Shown in pieces: positions 1 through 8,434 of a DNA stretch of 64,000 nt. Within the stretch, counting starts at the first letter, position 1. Every line of letters begins with the position of its first letter. Source of the DNA: Ruminococcus turbiniformis (lineage in GTDB: Bacteria; Bacillota; Clostridia; Lachnospirales; Lachnospiraceae); assembly GCF_020687545.1 (NCBI RefSeq), contig NZ_JAJEQX010000014.1, forward strand, positions 28,016 to 92,015. The letters run 5' to 3'. The notes under the pieces are model-generated. The model saw nothing but the letters and a program-made list of their open reading frames with translations, did not search any database and was not told where the DNA came from. The position numbers and the translations under genes are program-made.

Positions 1-845
1 TCATCGTCCGGGATTGCATTGAAATAAGCGCTTACAATCATATTGGCGGGAAGGGAGGAAAGATCCGACATCATGGATGCCTTGAGCCAGGTCGGGTAGT
101 TGGAAATATAGTAGCACCGTGCGTACATGTTGCCGATCATAAAATCGGAGGATTTGAACTCCATCCCCGACGGGGCAATCAGATCTTTTGTCGTAATTCC
201 TTGATTTGCCAGATTTTCCAGGCTGAACGATTCTGATTCATACCCATCGTAGATTCGTTTTTGGCATAGCGGAACTACTGAATCCTGATTGTAGATCGAG
301 TTCAATAATTCCAATCTGTCTACGGTATCCATCGGCTCCGCAGGATGCTGGGTAATAGATTTGATCCCTTCATCTACGGTATGATCCATCTGCCCGAACC
401 TTTCATACGCTTTAAGTGGGTCCTCATCTTCGATGGTAAGGGTCAGTATTTTTATACTTTCAAGGTTATTTTTTGCCACAGACAGATTCTTCACCAGCAT
501 TTGGTTATATTCCGACCTGTAGCCATCAAGCCCATCACCAGCCATCTTAATCAGGACTTTATCCTGGAACTGCATAATATCAATTGTTTTGTTGTAGATT
601 GTGATTTCCGCTGTTGTTCCCTGTGGGAGGGAACTGATAAACTCACTGTACCCTCCGGCTATTCTCCACTGATTTTGTGTAGATGCAGTCTTAAAGTTTG
701 CTTCCGGGAGTAGATAGCTTTTGGAAAAGACTCCCGGACGGACTTCCATGATCCCATCTTTGTAGACTGCTTCGTAAGGGATGCTTTCCTCAATCGTTTT
801 TGGAATATGCATCTGCTCTTTTTTCTTTGCCTTTCTTAACTTCAT
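1..845 (-). CDS. VirB4-like conjugation ATPase, N-terminal part (cut by window edge)
   Basis: About 281 codons of an open frame run off the left edge. The start ATG at 845 overlaps the stop of the PrgI gene (ATGA), which is typical translational coupling. The visible part begins MKLRKAKKKEQ and continues with the N-terminal domain style of Tn916/Tn1549 VirB4-like proteins (IPYEAVYKDGIMEVRPGVFS, later FSLENLANQGITTKDLIAPS). The Walker motifs would lie in the missing C-terminal half. In this family the protein is the inner-face ATPase that powers assembly of the type IV secretion channel. PrgI, VirB6-like and Maff2/VirB2-like genes upstream in the same operon support the call. The function of this copy cannot be confirmed without the ATPase domain. 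Confidence 0.85.
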   Translation of the reverse strand, partial: MKLRKAKKKEQMHIPKTIEESIPYEAVYKDGIMEVRPGVFSKSYLLPEANFKTASTQNQWRIAGGYSEFISSLPQGTTAEITIYNKTIDIMQFQDKVLIKMAGDGLDGYRSEYNQMLVKNLSVAKNNLESIKILTLTIEDEDPLKAYERFGQMDHTVDEGIKSITQHPAEPMDTVDRLELLNSIYNQDSVVPLCQKRIYDGYESESFSLENLANQGITTKDLIAPSGMEFKSSDFMIGNMYARCYYISNYPTWLKASMMSDLSSLPANMIVSAYFNAIPDD

Positions 846-1234
846 TTAAACGCCTTAACCCCCTTTTTCTCGGCTTTTTCGCGGTTTTTCTTTAAATTCT
901 TTTCAGATATTTTTTTTTCGTCTTTGTAGATAACGTTCTTTGCTTTGCGCTTAGTCGGCACAAGGAACGAACGCAGCAGGACAGATTTCAGGTATTTCTC
1001 CAGCGGGATCCCCTGCGGCTCTACCCATCCGAATGCTGCAATTGGTATATCAATGAAAATCAGGGCGTATATCATAAAATCGCCGGTAAGGTCAAACGGC
1101 ACGAATACCAAGCTGTAAAGCAGGATATCGGATGCGGCCATTATGGCAAGACAGATTAACTGTCTGGCTGTAAACGGCCCGATCAATTTGGCCTTATAGG
1201 CCCGTATATCTTTCGGAATTTTTGCGTCTATCAT
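842..1234 (-). CDS. PrgI-family conjugation membrane protein
   Basis: 130 residues. The N-terminal MIDAKIPKDIRAYKAKLIGP followed by a hairpin of two hydrophobic segments (about residues 25-70) is characteristic of PrgI proteins in Gram-positive conjugative elements. The C-terminal tail is very basic. I chose the ATG at 1234 because GGAG sits six bases before it; an upstream ATG at 1246 has no comparable site. It overlaps VirB4 by four bases. PrgI is thought to be a VirB3-like partner of the VirB4 ATPase in the membrane. The highly lysine-rich end (KKNREKAEKKG) is cytoplasmic by the positive-inside rule. Confidence 0.85.
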   Translation of the reverse strand: MIDAKIPKDIRAYKAKLIGPFTARQLICLAIMAASDILLYSLVFVPFDLTGDFMIYALIFIDIPIAAFGWVEPQGIPLEKYLKSVLLRSFLVPTKRKAKNVIYKDEKKISEKNLKKNREKAEKKGVKAFK

Positions 1235-1320
1235 AGAAATCTCCATTCCGCCGCCTTCCCGTTGGCGGCATAGTTGTCTTTTTTACAGGTTTGGACGGCA
1301 GCACCTTTTGGAAGGCTCAT
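1231..1320 (-). CDS. candidate 29-residue peptide coupled to PrgI
   Basis: A short frame starts at ATG 1320 and its TGA overlaps the PrgI start codon (ATGATAG). This arrangement could couple translation of the two. An inverted repeat (ggacggcag at 1293-1301 and ctgccgtcc at 1325-1333) overlaps its start region. The AGAGG before its ATG is only one base away, too close for a normal Shine-Dalgarno. Equally likely it is a chance frame in the 126-base gap between the VirB6-like gene and PrgI. Confidence 0.25.
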   Translation of the reverse strand: MSLPKGAAVQTCKKDNYAANGKAAEWRFL

Positions 1321-1372
1321 TCCTCTGCCGTCCTCTGTTTTCTGTTTTTTTATCAACAGGTTGAGTCATTGG

Positions 1373-2293
1373 CTAAACCCCTACTACATCTCCGGATATC
1401 TGTCCGGCCTTAAACATTGCGCCTATCGTGGAAAGCTGGATGGCAATTGCCGCAATCGCGACTGACCCGGACAGCATCTCAGAAGCATTCGCAACGGTCA
1501 GCGCATCCCCAATAGAGGGTACGAGTACTAGGATTACGTTTGCCTGAATCAGAGAGGAAGCATAAAGGATAATTAACATCGCGAAAAAGGTAAGCCCTTC
1601 CCTTACAAACTTTTTCAGGTAAAGGATTCCCGCACTGCGTGTCCCCTCGTCGAATAATTGGACAACACCGATTGGTGACATGATCGCCCTTGCAATGAGG
1701 GCAATTGCGCTGCTGATGGCAATTAAGTAGGCAACAGCTTTTGCAAGCCAGCCGAAGAACTTGATAACAAAACTCAGCAGGAATAGTCCCATATGCTCAA
1801 GATAACTTCCGATGGAAGATTCAAATTCACTTTCGAAGGCATCCTGCACTTCTGAGTAAGCCGGCCATACAGAGGGGTCGCTGTTCCCGTCATCGGGGAA
1901 GAATTCCAGGACGGATGAATATGGGTTCCCCGTGCCTGCATTCATGGACTCAACAGCTATGTCGTATAAGCCCGAAACCAGCTGGAACAGGAAGATGATG
2001 ATTTCCTTCAGGTAGATCAGTACGATCATTGCGATAACGTAACGGATCAAAACAAGCACTAGCTGCTCAAAGGAAAGCATCTCCCTGGAAAACCGTCCTG
2101 ACAGGTCAACATATAGGAAGATGGTCATACATGCCGCACCAATTGCCAGGAAGATATCAATAAAGCCCCCGATCTGTGACATCGTAAATATTTCCCGCAG
2201 CGCATCCATGATCGTCCCTATAAAATCTGCAACATCTGTAATAAGGGAGCCTGCAAAAAGGACGCTCAAAGCGTCAAAAATAGTACTTCCCAT
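1373..2293 (-). CDS. VirB6/TrbL-like polytopic channel protein
   Basis: 306 residues with about six to eight hydrophobic segments (for example ALIARAIMSPIGVVQLFDEG near residue 205 and the C-terminal NASEMLSGSVAIAAIAIQLS). The motif around RAIMSPIGVVQLFDEGTRSAGI is typical of VirB6-like proteins of Firmicute elements. In this family it forms part of the inner-membrane translocation channel. Its start at ATG 2293 is not preceded by a normally spaced ribosome site: AAAGGAGG lies about 40 bases upstream, with a 9-bp hairpin between (separate feature). It is followed by PrgI and VirB4 and preceded by the Maff2/VirB2-like gene, all on one strand. Confidence 0.85.
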   Translation of the reverse strand: MGSTIFDALSVLFAGSLITDVADFIGTIMDALREIFTMSQIGGFIDIFLAIGAACMTIFLYVDLSGRFSREMLSFEQLVLVLIRYVIAMIVLIYLKEIIIFLFQLVSGLYDIAVESMNAGTGNPYSSVLEFFPDDGNSDPSVWPAYSEVQDAFESEFESSIGSYLEHMGLFLLSFVIKFFGWLAKAVAYLIAISSAIALIARAIMSPIGVVQLFDEGTRSAGILYLKKFVREGLTFFAMLIILYASSLIQANVILVLVPSIGDALTVANASEMLSGSVAIAAIAIQLSTIGAMFKAGQISGDVVGV

Positions 2294-2302
2294 AACTTGT
2301 CA

Positions 2303-2341
2303 GAGGGCAGGAGTTTCCCGCCCTCCTCTCCTTCCTCCTTT
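2303..2341 (-). promoter_or_regulatory. SD-hairpin-start leader of the VirB6-like gene
   Basis: On the coding strand AAAGGAGG (2334-2341) is followed by a hairpin with a 9-bp stem including one G-U pair (arms 2303-2311 and 2317-2325), then nine bases to the ATG. Folding would bring the distant ribosome site close to the start codon. The SecY gene at 42884 has the same architecture. Confidence 0.5.
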
Positions 2342-2344
2342 GAA

Positions 2345-2833
2345 TTACTGCAGGTAAGATAACAGGTCGAATGTTTCGACAACCTGCGGGAAAGCGATCA
2401 GGAAAGCGGAAACGATACACAATGTAGCGGCTCGTTGTTTCGTATCCGGATCGTCATTCTTAAACCCTAAAATCATCTGGCCAATACCGAAAGCTAACAG
2501 CAGGATTCCTACGCCAATGAAAATCGTGCCAAGCTGCTCAATGGCATTTTCGAGAAGGTCCGCAACAATGGCCTGCGCCGCAAAGACAGAACGGACTGGC
2601 AGCAATACGGATGCTGTGATAAAGAACACTGCATTCAGGAATAAAATCGGCGAATGAAATACGTCAATCCCGGAAACCGCAATCATTCTGGCGGGAATGG
2701 ATAAGGCTGCCGTAATAAAGAGGGAGAGCATGACGATATTGGATACTGACTGTTTCCCATGTACTGGTTCCACTTCCGGCACCAATTCCACACTGGATTC
2801 ATGCATTCCGAATTTACGAGTTTCCTTAGTCAT
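2345..2833 (-). CDS. Maff2/VirB2-like small conjugation membrane protein
   Basis: 162 residues from ATG 2833, which has AAAGGAG nine bases upstream; the open frame extends further but without a ribosome site. There are three hydrophobic segments. The last pair, LGTIFIGVGILLLAFGIGQM and KQRAATLCIVSAFLIAFPQV, flanks the loop ILGFKNDDPDTK. That arrangement resembles the Maff2/VirB2-like small membrane proteins encoded just before VirB6 in Clostridia conjugative elements. It is the best candidate here for a pilin-like or channel-lining subunit. The 40-residue N-terminal soluble extension (EVEPVHGKQ) is less usual. The family call rests on pattern and gene order. Confidence 0.65.
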   Translation of the reverse strand: MTKETRKFGMHESSVELVPEVEPVHGKQSVSNIVMLSLFITAALSIPARMIAVSGIDVFHSPILFLNAVFFITASVLLPVRSVFAAQAIVADLLENAIEQLGTIFIGVGILLLAFGIGQMILGFKNDDPDTKQRAATLCIVSAFLIAFPQVVETFDLLSYLQ

Positions 2834-3007
2834 TTTCCACGACTCCTTTCTATGATTTCTTGTACAGCCCCATCCGAGAAAAACGGATGATTTTGCTGTC
2901 GTTATAAATTGGTTAAGTTGACCAGCCCAAGGATGCAGGAGCATGAGCAAAGGCAGACAAGGGACAAAACATCGTAAATCCGTATATAGATACTGTAAAA
3001 TTGGCGC

Positions 3008-3032
3008 AAAAAAGGAGCCCTAATCAGGCTCC
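3008..3032 (-). terminator. rho-independent terminator
   Basis: GGAGCC and GGCTCC pair across a 7-base loop, followed by six T on the minus strand. The stop codon of the 39-residue frame lies in the loop. Confidence 0.8.
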
Positions 3033-3143
3033 GTAAAGTTTCTTCCGCACTTGCATAGTAGCTGAAGAGCTTGTCATTTCACGGACATGCTCAATGACAG
3101 AAAAAATCCCCTTTTTGGGAAACCATGTGTTCGCTGTTGTCAT
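3024..3143 (-). CDS. candidate 39-residue protein
   Basis: A frame of 39 codons starts at ATG 3143 with CAGGA six bases upstream and stops inside a strong terminator hairpin. This position is what one expects of a genuine last gene of a transcript. The peptide begins MTTANTWFPKKGIFSVIEHV and ends in a basic QVRKKLYGA. It fills part of the 280-base gap between the 228-residue membrane protein and the Maff2/VirB2-like gene. No family is recognised. Confidence 0.45.
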   Translation of the reverse strand: MTTANTWFPKKGIFSVIEHVREMTSSSATMQVRKKLYGA

Positions 3144-3186
3144 ACAGTCCTGAGAACATCTTTTTTTCTTCAAAAAATATTTTTCA

Positions 3187-3222
3187 TGGGTTCCCTGCCC
3201 ACATAAAAAATGGGGAAACCCA
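3187..3222 (-). terminator. terminator-like hairpin
   Basis: TGGGTTTCCC pairs with GGGAACCCA (one bulge) just after the stop of the 228-residue gene. It is followed on the minus strand by TGAAAAATATTTTTT, an imperfect T-rich tail. Confidence 0.5.
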
Positions 3223-3227
3223 GTATC

Positions 3228-3914
3228 TCACGCCTCCCTTTCCTGTTTCCTATGGTGATAAATTGCCTGCCCCAGGCCGAACTGGGCCAGGCTGATCACT
3301 GCAGCACCTAAAAATGTCCCAAAGTTATATTGTGCCGCCAGGATCAGGATCACGCACTGTGCAATGTACTGGGTCCATAATTTTTTTGAAATCTGTTCAG
3401 TCCCCAGAACAAACACGAACAAGATGATAATTAGGATGATCGCATACAATAGCGAAGCGGGATGGATGACTTTATGTACAGAAATCTGATCCAGTGTCGA
3501 AAAGAGTTTTTCGTATAACATGGATGGTTGTACTCCTTCAAAAATGGAAGGGTCTTCCAGATAGTACAGATATGAGGCGATTTCCGCATCGCTGGGATTT
3601 TTTAGTCCGCTTACGTTAAGGAACCCATCCATGTAGTCCCCCGACTGCCTTAGGATCGTACATACGGTATCAAGGGCTGTCGTCACTCTCTCGTGGATGA
3701 CAGGGATATCACGGGTCATGGCAGAAAGGGAAATCAGATAAATTCCCTCCGGGATCAGGAAAACATTTTTCACCCGCGCGCGGAACAATAGAAGTAAGAG
3801 TGAAAATGCCCCTGACGCAAAGAAGATTGTAAAAATGAGGTTATCCGATATATTCCCAGTGACTGATAAGATAGCTTCCCATACCCTGTCATTTAAAATT
3901 AATAACGGTTCCAT
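3228..3914 (-). CDS. membrane protein of the conjugation operon, unknown family
   Basis: 228 residues. There is an N-terminal hydrophobic segment (LIFTIFFASGAFSLLLLLF), a predicted extracytoplasmic middle region and two or three C-terminal hydrophobic segments (LLYAIILIIILFVFVLG, then CVILILAAQYNFG), with a basic tail. It starts 16 bases inside the preceding gene with GGAGAAG before the ATG, so it is translationally coupled to the 336-residue protein. No family is recognised; position inside the transfer block suggests an accessory secretion component. Confidence 0.7.
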   Translation of the reverse strand: MEPLLILNDRVWEAILSVTGNISDNLIFTIFFASGAFSLLLLLFRARVKNVFLIPEGIYLISLSAMTRDIPVIHERVTTALDTVCTILRQSGDYMDGFLNVSGLKNPSDAEIASYLYYLEDPSIFEGVQPSMLYEKLFSTLDQISVHKVIHPASLLYAIILIIILFVFVLGTEQISKKLWTQYIAQCVILILAAQYNFGTFLGAAVISLAQFGLGQAIYHHRKQEREA

Positions 3915-4909
3915 TTATCTTCTCCATAAATCACATTGCATACCTTAGCGTAGTAGGATGCTTCCTCTTTAATCTGGCTAAAACTAGATTCCGAAACCTT
4001 CAATGCAAGGTCCGGCTTTACACAGATCCAGGACTGCATGGCTTCCTCTGCGTTTTCGCTTTTCAGGACGATCGTCATAAATTGAAAGCAGCAGGATGGC
4101 GTCAATTCTGCCTTCAGTTCATGATTCATATGCCGGTTCAGCCTTGTGCGGAGCAAATAGATCAGAGTTGCCTTGGCTCTTTCAGTGTCGTGCAGGTCAT
4201 CCGGTTTTTGTGTCGGACGGGTCTCTACCGTTTTATCTTCACTATCTTCCCCTGGCTTCTGCCTTTTGGGCGGGGCACTCCTTTTCTTTCTCTCGCCATG
4301 CTCGCCCTTAGCATCCGTTCTCTTTGCCCCCTTGGCTGGTGTTTCCTCCTGTTTCTGTATCAGGGCTACCGGGGATCTGCCAGCATCCCATCGTGGATCT
4401 TCCTCCGGCATGGTCGGCTCATGCTGCTGGATTGGGTCTTCCGGTGGTTCCTTATCCCGTACAGGTCTCCCGCCTTCCTGGATTTCACCTTCATTTGAAA
4501 ATCCACTGAATACCGTCATCATGTAAGGGACAGGAGCTTCCTCCTGTTTGCGCTTCAGCTTAATCCTGTTAACCCCAAATGTTTTATTTGCCCCCACCCC
4601 AGAACAGAAAGTAAGAAGCTGGTCACACAACTTCTCATAAAATGGTTCCATGGACGGGCCTATAAAATAGATATTTTCATCCCCAGAGCATTCATTGACC
4701 AGCCGTTTTAAGATTTCATTTTCATCTTTCTGGATCACAGTGTCCCTTCCATTGAGGAAATAAATTACATTCTCCTTCATTTCAGGAGGATTCCCCTCCT
4801 CACACACAAGGTAGATCCGGTCCAGATCTGTCATTTTCCCGACACAGGTTGTGCTTGAAAGGTCATCCGGGGAAACAAGGAATATCCTTTCTTTATTTCT
4901 TTTCGACAT
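3899..4909 (-). CDS. hypothetical protein with basic proline-rich linker
   Basis: 336 residues. The N-terminal part (to about 140) looks globular with alternating hydrophobic strands (DRIYLVCEEG, NIYFIGPSMEPFYEKL). Residues 150-235 are a low-complexity linker rich in E, P, K and R (SPVALIQKQEETPAKGAKRT). The C-terminal 100 residues are helical and contain two cysteines (TPSCCFQF). No signal peptide or membrane segment is seen. Genes on both sides are tightly packed (6 bases upstream, 16-base overlap downstream). The function is unknown; the operon suggests a cytoplasmic partner of the transfer or segregation machinery. Confidence 0.7.
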   Translation of the reverse strand: MSKRNKERIFLVSPDDLSSTTCVGKMTDLDRIYLVCEEGNPPEMKENVIYFLNGRDTVIQKDENEILKRLVNECSGDENIYFIGPSMEPFYEKLCDQLLTFCSGVGANKTFGVNRIKLKRKQEEAPVPYMMTVFSGFSNEGEIQEGGRPVRDKEPPEDPIQQHEPTMPEEDPRWDAGRSPVALIQKQEETPAKGAKRTDAKGEHGERKKRSAPPKRQKPGEDSEDKTVETRPTQKPDDLHDTERAKATLIYLLRTRLNRHMNHELKAELTPSCCFQFMTIVLKSENAEEAMQSWICVKPDLALKVSESSFSQIKEEASYYAKVCNVIYGEDKWNRY

Positions 4910-4914
4910 CTGGC

Positions 4915-5202
4915 TTATTCATCCTCCGGCTGTAAAAACTCACTCATATCTAACTCAATATGTTCCCTTGGCGGGACGACTTTGAATCCATCCGCCACTA
5001 ATACATGTTTTTCTATCTGGTCATCCGAAAGAGAAATCCCATGGCCTTTCGCGCTGAACATCCTGTTATAATATTGTGGTTCCCCGTTGTTATTTATATC
5101 AGTTACAACAGTTACAAACATTGGGATCCGGTACTTCTGGCAAAGCAGAAGCAGCTCATCCGCTTTATTTAATACTTCGAATACATAATCTTTCTTTTCC
5201 AA
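4915..5202 (-). CDS. small acidic hypothetical protein
   Basis: 95 residues starting at TTG 5202, with AGGAGA at the right distance; the nearby ATG is in another frame. The protein has an alternating hydrophobic core (YRIPMFVTVVTDINNNGEPQ) and an acidic end (SEFLQPEDE), with no membrane segment. It is separated from the 336-residue gene by only five bases. An IS200/IS605-type remnant ends 26 bases before its start, so its original promoter may have been displaced. No family is recognised. Confidence 0.6.
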   Translation of the reverse strand: MEKKDYVFEVLNKADELLLLCQKYRIPMFVTVVTDINNNGEPQYYNRMFSAKGHGISLSDDQIEKHVLVADGFKVVPPREHIELDMSEFLQPEDE

Positions 5203-5227
5203 TGTCCATTCTCCTCTCCTATCCCAA

Positions 5228-5465
5228 AGTCAACTACCCCGACCCGTAAAGGGATCAGGGCTTGCTAAAGGCTCCCTGCCCTAAACAGTTTCCTGGATTT
5301 GTGTCTCGCCCATCTGGTCCTAACGTAAGTCTCCCAGACTGCGCTTTTGCATGCGTTCCCCGGTACAGGGGACTGCGGACACATCGCCGGGTGGTTGACA
5401 GCACCCGTTTTTTTGGCTCCTCCCAGGGCATGCCTGGCAGGAAAATGTTTTTAATTCGTTTTTCG
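5228..5465 (-). ncRNA. omega-RNA-like 3' region of the truncated tnpB
   Basis: About 235 bases after the tnpB reading frame are nearly identical to 49711-49945, the only other place where this tnpB occurs. Shared sequence ends sharply at the minus-strand TAGTTGACT, and the flanks then differ. This is what is expected of the right end plus guide-RNA scaffold of a TnpB element. The flank read as a guide would begin TTGGGATAGGAG, in the leader of the 95-residue gene. Confidence 0.6.
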
Positions 5466-6486
5466 TGGCCCAAACCGGGGATTTGAGTCACCGGAAATAT
5501 ACAGCGTCCCAAGAAGCTGTATATTCATTGCACCTACACGGTCGTCGTTGGAACGGTAGCCGTAGCAGTCACAGGCATATTCATGCTGCATATGGCGGCG
5601 GTTCTCCTTCCGGATCCGTCCGCATTTCGGGCATCTCTGTGAAGTATAGGCTGCATCGAACTTCATGACTTCAGAGCCGGCGGCATGTGCTTTGTAAGCG
5701 AGATGCTGCTCCAGCTGGAAGAAGGACCAGGTTCTCAGGTCCTTACGCCCTTTGGCGTTCCGGTTGGAAAGAGTCTCTTCCGCAAAGCTGACGCCGGTCA
5801 GGTCTTCCAAAGCAAACAGCGTGCCTTCCCCGTATTGTTTGACGAGTGTCTTTGATATCTGGTGGTTGACATCAGACATCCAGCGGTTCTCTCGCCCGGA
5901 AATACGCCGGAGCGCACGTCTTGCGGATTTTGTGCCTTTTGCCTGGAGCTGGCTGCGGACGTTCTGGAAAGTGTCCCGTTTTGCCATGATCCGGGAACCG
6001 TCCATAAATTTGGTTTTCCCTGCTTCATCGTAAACGACTGCAAGGAAGCGCAGGCCACGGTCGCTGCCGACGACATGCGTCACAGAAGCAGGGGCAAATT
6101 CGCAGCTGCTTTCTTTCCTCATGGGGATGTGGAAATACCATTCTCCCTTCAGGGAAACAAGTTTTCCGGTGTCAAATGCCCATGTGCCGTCAAAGTACTC
6201 TTTAAAACACTCCGGCACGTCAAAGGATACCTTTATGCGTTGCCCAAGCGTATTCAGAGAAAGCAGCTTTCCCCCGGTGTCCTGGTCGGACACAAAAGAG
6301 TAATCCCGTCCCCGCACCAGGTCCGCCTGGGGACGGGTGAAATGGATTGGCTGCCACAGCCACTCCAGGGTACGCGGGATCGAGTGCCATTTACCGGCAT
6401 CATCTTTGTAACGGTACGGCTTCTGGAGGAGCTGTTCCCGGACGGTTTTGTAACGTGCGGTCACTGTCTTAAATATAGACTGTGCC
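5451..6486 (-). pseudogene. tnpB: TnpB (IS200/IS605 accessory nuclease), N-terminally truncated
   Basis: 337 residues from GTG 6464; the frame is open about 20 codons further back, into the end of the neighbouring gene. Family similarity begins at about AQSIFKTVTARYKTV, so roughly the first 70 residues of a full TnpB seem missing. All three RuvC acidic positions remain (GSDRGLRFLAVV, FALEDLTG, SNDDRVGAMN), as does the zinc ribbon CPKCG and CDCYGY. No tnpA is adjacent. The 165 C-terminal residues recur at 49933-50430. The fragment abuts the stop of the ParR-like gene without spacing, consistent with a deletion at the left end. Activity is doubtful without the N-terminal RNA-binding part. Confidence 0.75.
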
Positions 6487-7125
6487 TTATATGATAGATG
6501 TAAAAAGATCCGTCAGGTCCTCCTCATTTAAGTCTTCCTGCGGAACATGGCCTTCCTTTTCCGCTGTTCTTTCCTCTGTTTCTGTTTTTAAAAAGGATCC
6601 GGATCCATTTGGTTCTTTATAAAACGAATCTGCCTGCTCCGTCGGATCCGGTGGTGGGCTTTGTCCTTGATGATTTGATCTTTCTTTTTTTGATAACGCG
6701 CTTCCTTTTTTGCGCGACGTGCTTTTCTCTTGTTTCTTCGTGAACGCTGCCGCATTTGCCATGCGCTTCCCCGCCCTTAAAAATTCATAATTGGAGCTGG
6801 GAAAATCCACGCACGGGATACAAAGATAAAGCCTCAGGATTGATTTCAGGAAGCAATTCCTGCGGCGCGGCGGGACTTGGGAGATCAGTTCAAGGATCCC
6901 CGCATCTTTTGCCGGATCCAATTTCAGGTACCGATGGAGGAAGGCTTTGTGGAATTCTGTTTTCTTCTCCCTTTTTTGCGGGAGTTTAATAGCAAAAACG
7001 TCCTGTTGGCAATATGCCGACAGGGAACAGTACAGCGCTTTGCAAAAATCAAATTCATATTCCTCCAGTATTTCATAAAGATCCGCATCGTGGGCACGAT
7101 ATATCCGTAAATGGATCCGAACCAT
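6487..7125 (-). CDS. putative ParR-like partition adaptor
   Basis: 212 residues from ATG 7125 (GAGGGTGAGG upstream); an alternative ATG lies at 7143. The N-terminus MVRIHLRIYRAHDADLYEIL has a beta strand then helices, as in ribbon-helix-helix partition adaptors. The middle is helical and basic. The last 80 residues are low complexity (KKEERSN-type, then PPPDPTEQ and PNGSGSF) and end acidic (NEEDLTDLFTSII). It directly follows the ParM-like gene with a 45-base gap, the normal place for parR. In that family ParR binds the centromere and caps ParM filaments. The ParR assignment is inference from position and N-terminal pattern. The PNGSGSF stretch is encoded by one of the GGATCCGGATCC palindromes. 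Confidence 0.5.
   Translation of the reverse strand: MVRIHLRIYRAHDADLYEILEEYEFDFCKALYCSLSAYCQQDVFAIKLPQKREKKTEFHKAFLHRYLKLDPAKDAGILELISQVPPRRRNCFLKSILRLYLCIPCVDFPSSNYEFLRAGKRMANAAAFTKKQEKSTSRKKGSALSKKERSNHQGQSPPPDPTEQADSFYKEPNGSGSFLKTETEERTAEKEGHVPQEDLNEEDLTDLFTSII
6595..6606. repeat. GGATCCGGATCC palindrome copy 1
   Basis: Within the ParR-like gene, encoding GSGS of PNGSGSF, the same peptide as at 35922. Flanks AAAAA and ATTTGG fit the family. Confidence 0.65.
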
Positions 7126-7170
7126 AGCCTCACCCTCTTTCATGTCGCATCAAAAATGCCTTTTCTGTGG

Positions 7171-8304
7171 TTATTTCGATACCATGTAGCGATACATATA
7201 ATAGCCGCGTACATTGGAATAGATCATTGGGATCTTATCGTTGTTAAGGTTCCCTGGCAGGATAACCAATGATTTCATTCCGGAAAGGTACTTCTGGATT
7301 TTTTCCATCCATGCAGCCCCCGTCCCCCCTGTCACAATCAGGTATTGGTAATCGCGGAAGGAACTGGTGATGCTTTTGGCTTTGTTGATCGCCGTTTGGA
7401 ATACTTTGTCGTTCGCTTCCTCCAGGAAGGGCGCAATAGGTTTTTCTTCTTCTTGCATCGTATCCTCATTTAAGCAGATAATAGTTCCGGCAGTAAGCTT
7501 CTTTTGCAATGCCTGAAGGCGGATATCCTCACCCGTCTGTTTTAAGATCTGCGCAGACGTCTCACTTAGGACCTGTTTCATTCCAATCTCATCAATGCTG
7601 TCCCGACACACAATTGCCCGGTTTTTGATCCCATAAAAATCAAAGGTTCCAAACCCGATATCCATGACAAGGACATTGCTGAACAGTAACGACCGTGCAT
7701 CCTTTGTATATTTCCCGTCATTCTGGATTAAAACAGAATACAGGGATCCTGCCGGCTGCGCCATAACGAAAATGTTGTCCTTTTTGATCTCCAATCCGTA
7801 TTCTTTCCATTTCCCGTCCCCGATCCGGAGTTCGAATCTTGCAGGCTTTGACAGTGCTTTTTTTATCTCTGGTGTATCTGCCGTTTCATAGGCAGAAGGC
7901 AGCCCTGTCTGGATCAGGATCTCCCGGTTGTCCGTTTTGTACTCCAGGGCCATTGCAATTGCTGCGTTACAGAGGATCTGGAAATTGCGGTTCCCATACC
8001 GCTTCCTGGAATATAATTCCCCATCCGTATCATTCGTTTCAAGGGAGCCTGCCATGTTCTGCGCGGAATAACCCATGATATATAATTCTCCTGTTTTTAA
8101 ATCACGGTAGAGGATGTCTTCCCCGGACGGGAACATCAATTCCTGGTCAAGCCTCCGGACATAGGATGGGAAACAAAAGTATCCGGATTCATGGCAGCAT
8201 TTCATTGAGGAATATCCGGCGTCGAGGCCAATAATATAGTGGTTTCCTTTTGGGTTTTGTGCCCTGCGGATTTCCTGCCGTGTGCGGAATTTTGCTGTTT
8301 GCAT
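7171..8304 (-). CDS. parM: ParM/StbA-like actin-family segregation protein
   Basis: 377 residues from ATG 8304, chosen because AGGAGG stands eight bases upstream; the frame is open earlier without such a site. Actin-fold nucleotide motifs are visible: phosphate 1 IIGLDAGYSSMK near residue 28, phosphate 2 VLVMDIGFGTFDF near 215 and the adenosine motif YLIVTGGTGAAW near 325. ParM polymers push sister plasmids apart with ParR and a centromere. A CCATATT box lies 29 bases before the start. The preceding gene on the strand is the big cell-wall hydrolase, so parM appears to have its own promoter. The presence of parM implies an extrachromosomal or replicating phase of the element. Confidence 0.85.
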   Translation of the reverse strand: MQTAKFRTRQEIRRAQNPKGNHYIIGLDAGYSSMKCCHESGYFCFPSYVRRLDQELMFPSGEDILYRDLKTGELYIMGYSAQNMAGSLETNDTDGELYSRKRYGNRNFQILCNAAIAMALEYKTDNREILIQTGLPSAYETADTPEIKKALSKPARFELRIGDGKWKEYGLEIKKDNIFVMAQPAGSLYSVLIQNDGKYTKDARSLLFSNVLVMDIGFGTFDFYGIKNRAIVCRDSIDEIGMKQVLSETSAQILKQTGEDIRLQALQKKLTAGTIICLNEDTMQEEEKPIAPFLEEANDKVFQTAINKAKSITSSFRDYQYLIVTGGTGAAWMEKIQKYLSGMKSLVILPGNLNNDKIPMIYSNVRGYYMYRYMVSK

Positions 8305-8332
8305 ATATTTCAACCTCCTTTGACTCCTCATT

Positions 8333-8339
8333 AATATGG
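8333..8339 (-). promoter_or_regulatory. CCATATT box before parM
   Basis: The box lies 29 bases from the parM start, with AGGAGG between. It resembles a -10 element; no -35 is evident. Confidence 0.45.
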
Positions 8340-8434
8340 TTGTGTTCATCTTACCTTGAAATTCCTGTTCAGGCTTTTTGCAGACGGGAAGAACCCCATA
8401 CAGCTTCCGCCATATGAGGTTCCGGAAAATATCA

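Noticed and set aside
1293..1333. Inverted repeat as a terminator between the VirB6-like gene and PrgI
   Set aside because: The stem is not followed by a clean T-run and the genes are evidently one operon; it may instead affect translation.
4082..4526. Several plus-strand frames opposite the 336-residue gene
   Set aside because: They are antisense to a low-complexity linker that lacks stops on the other strand; no ribosome sites.
5232..5512. Repeated short frames shared by 5255-5512 and 49745-49994
   Set aside because: The similarity is that of the noncoding tnpB right-end scaffold, not of a protein.
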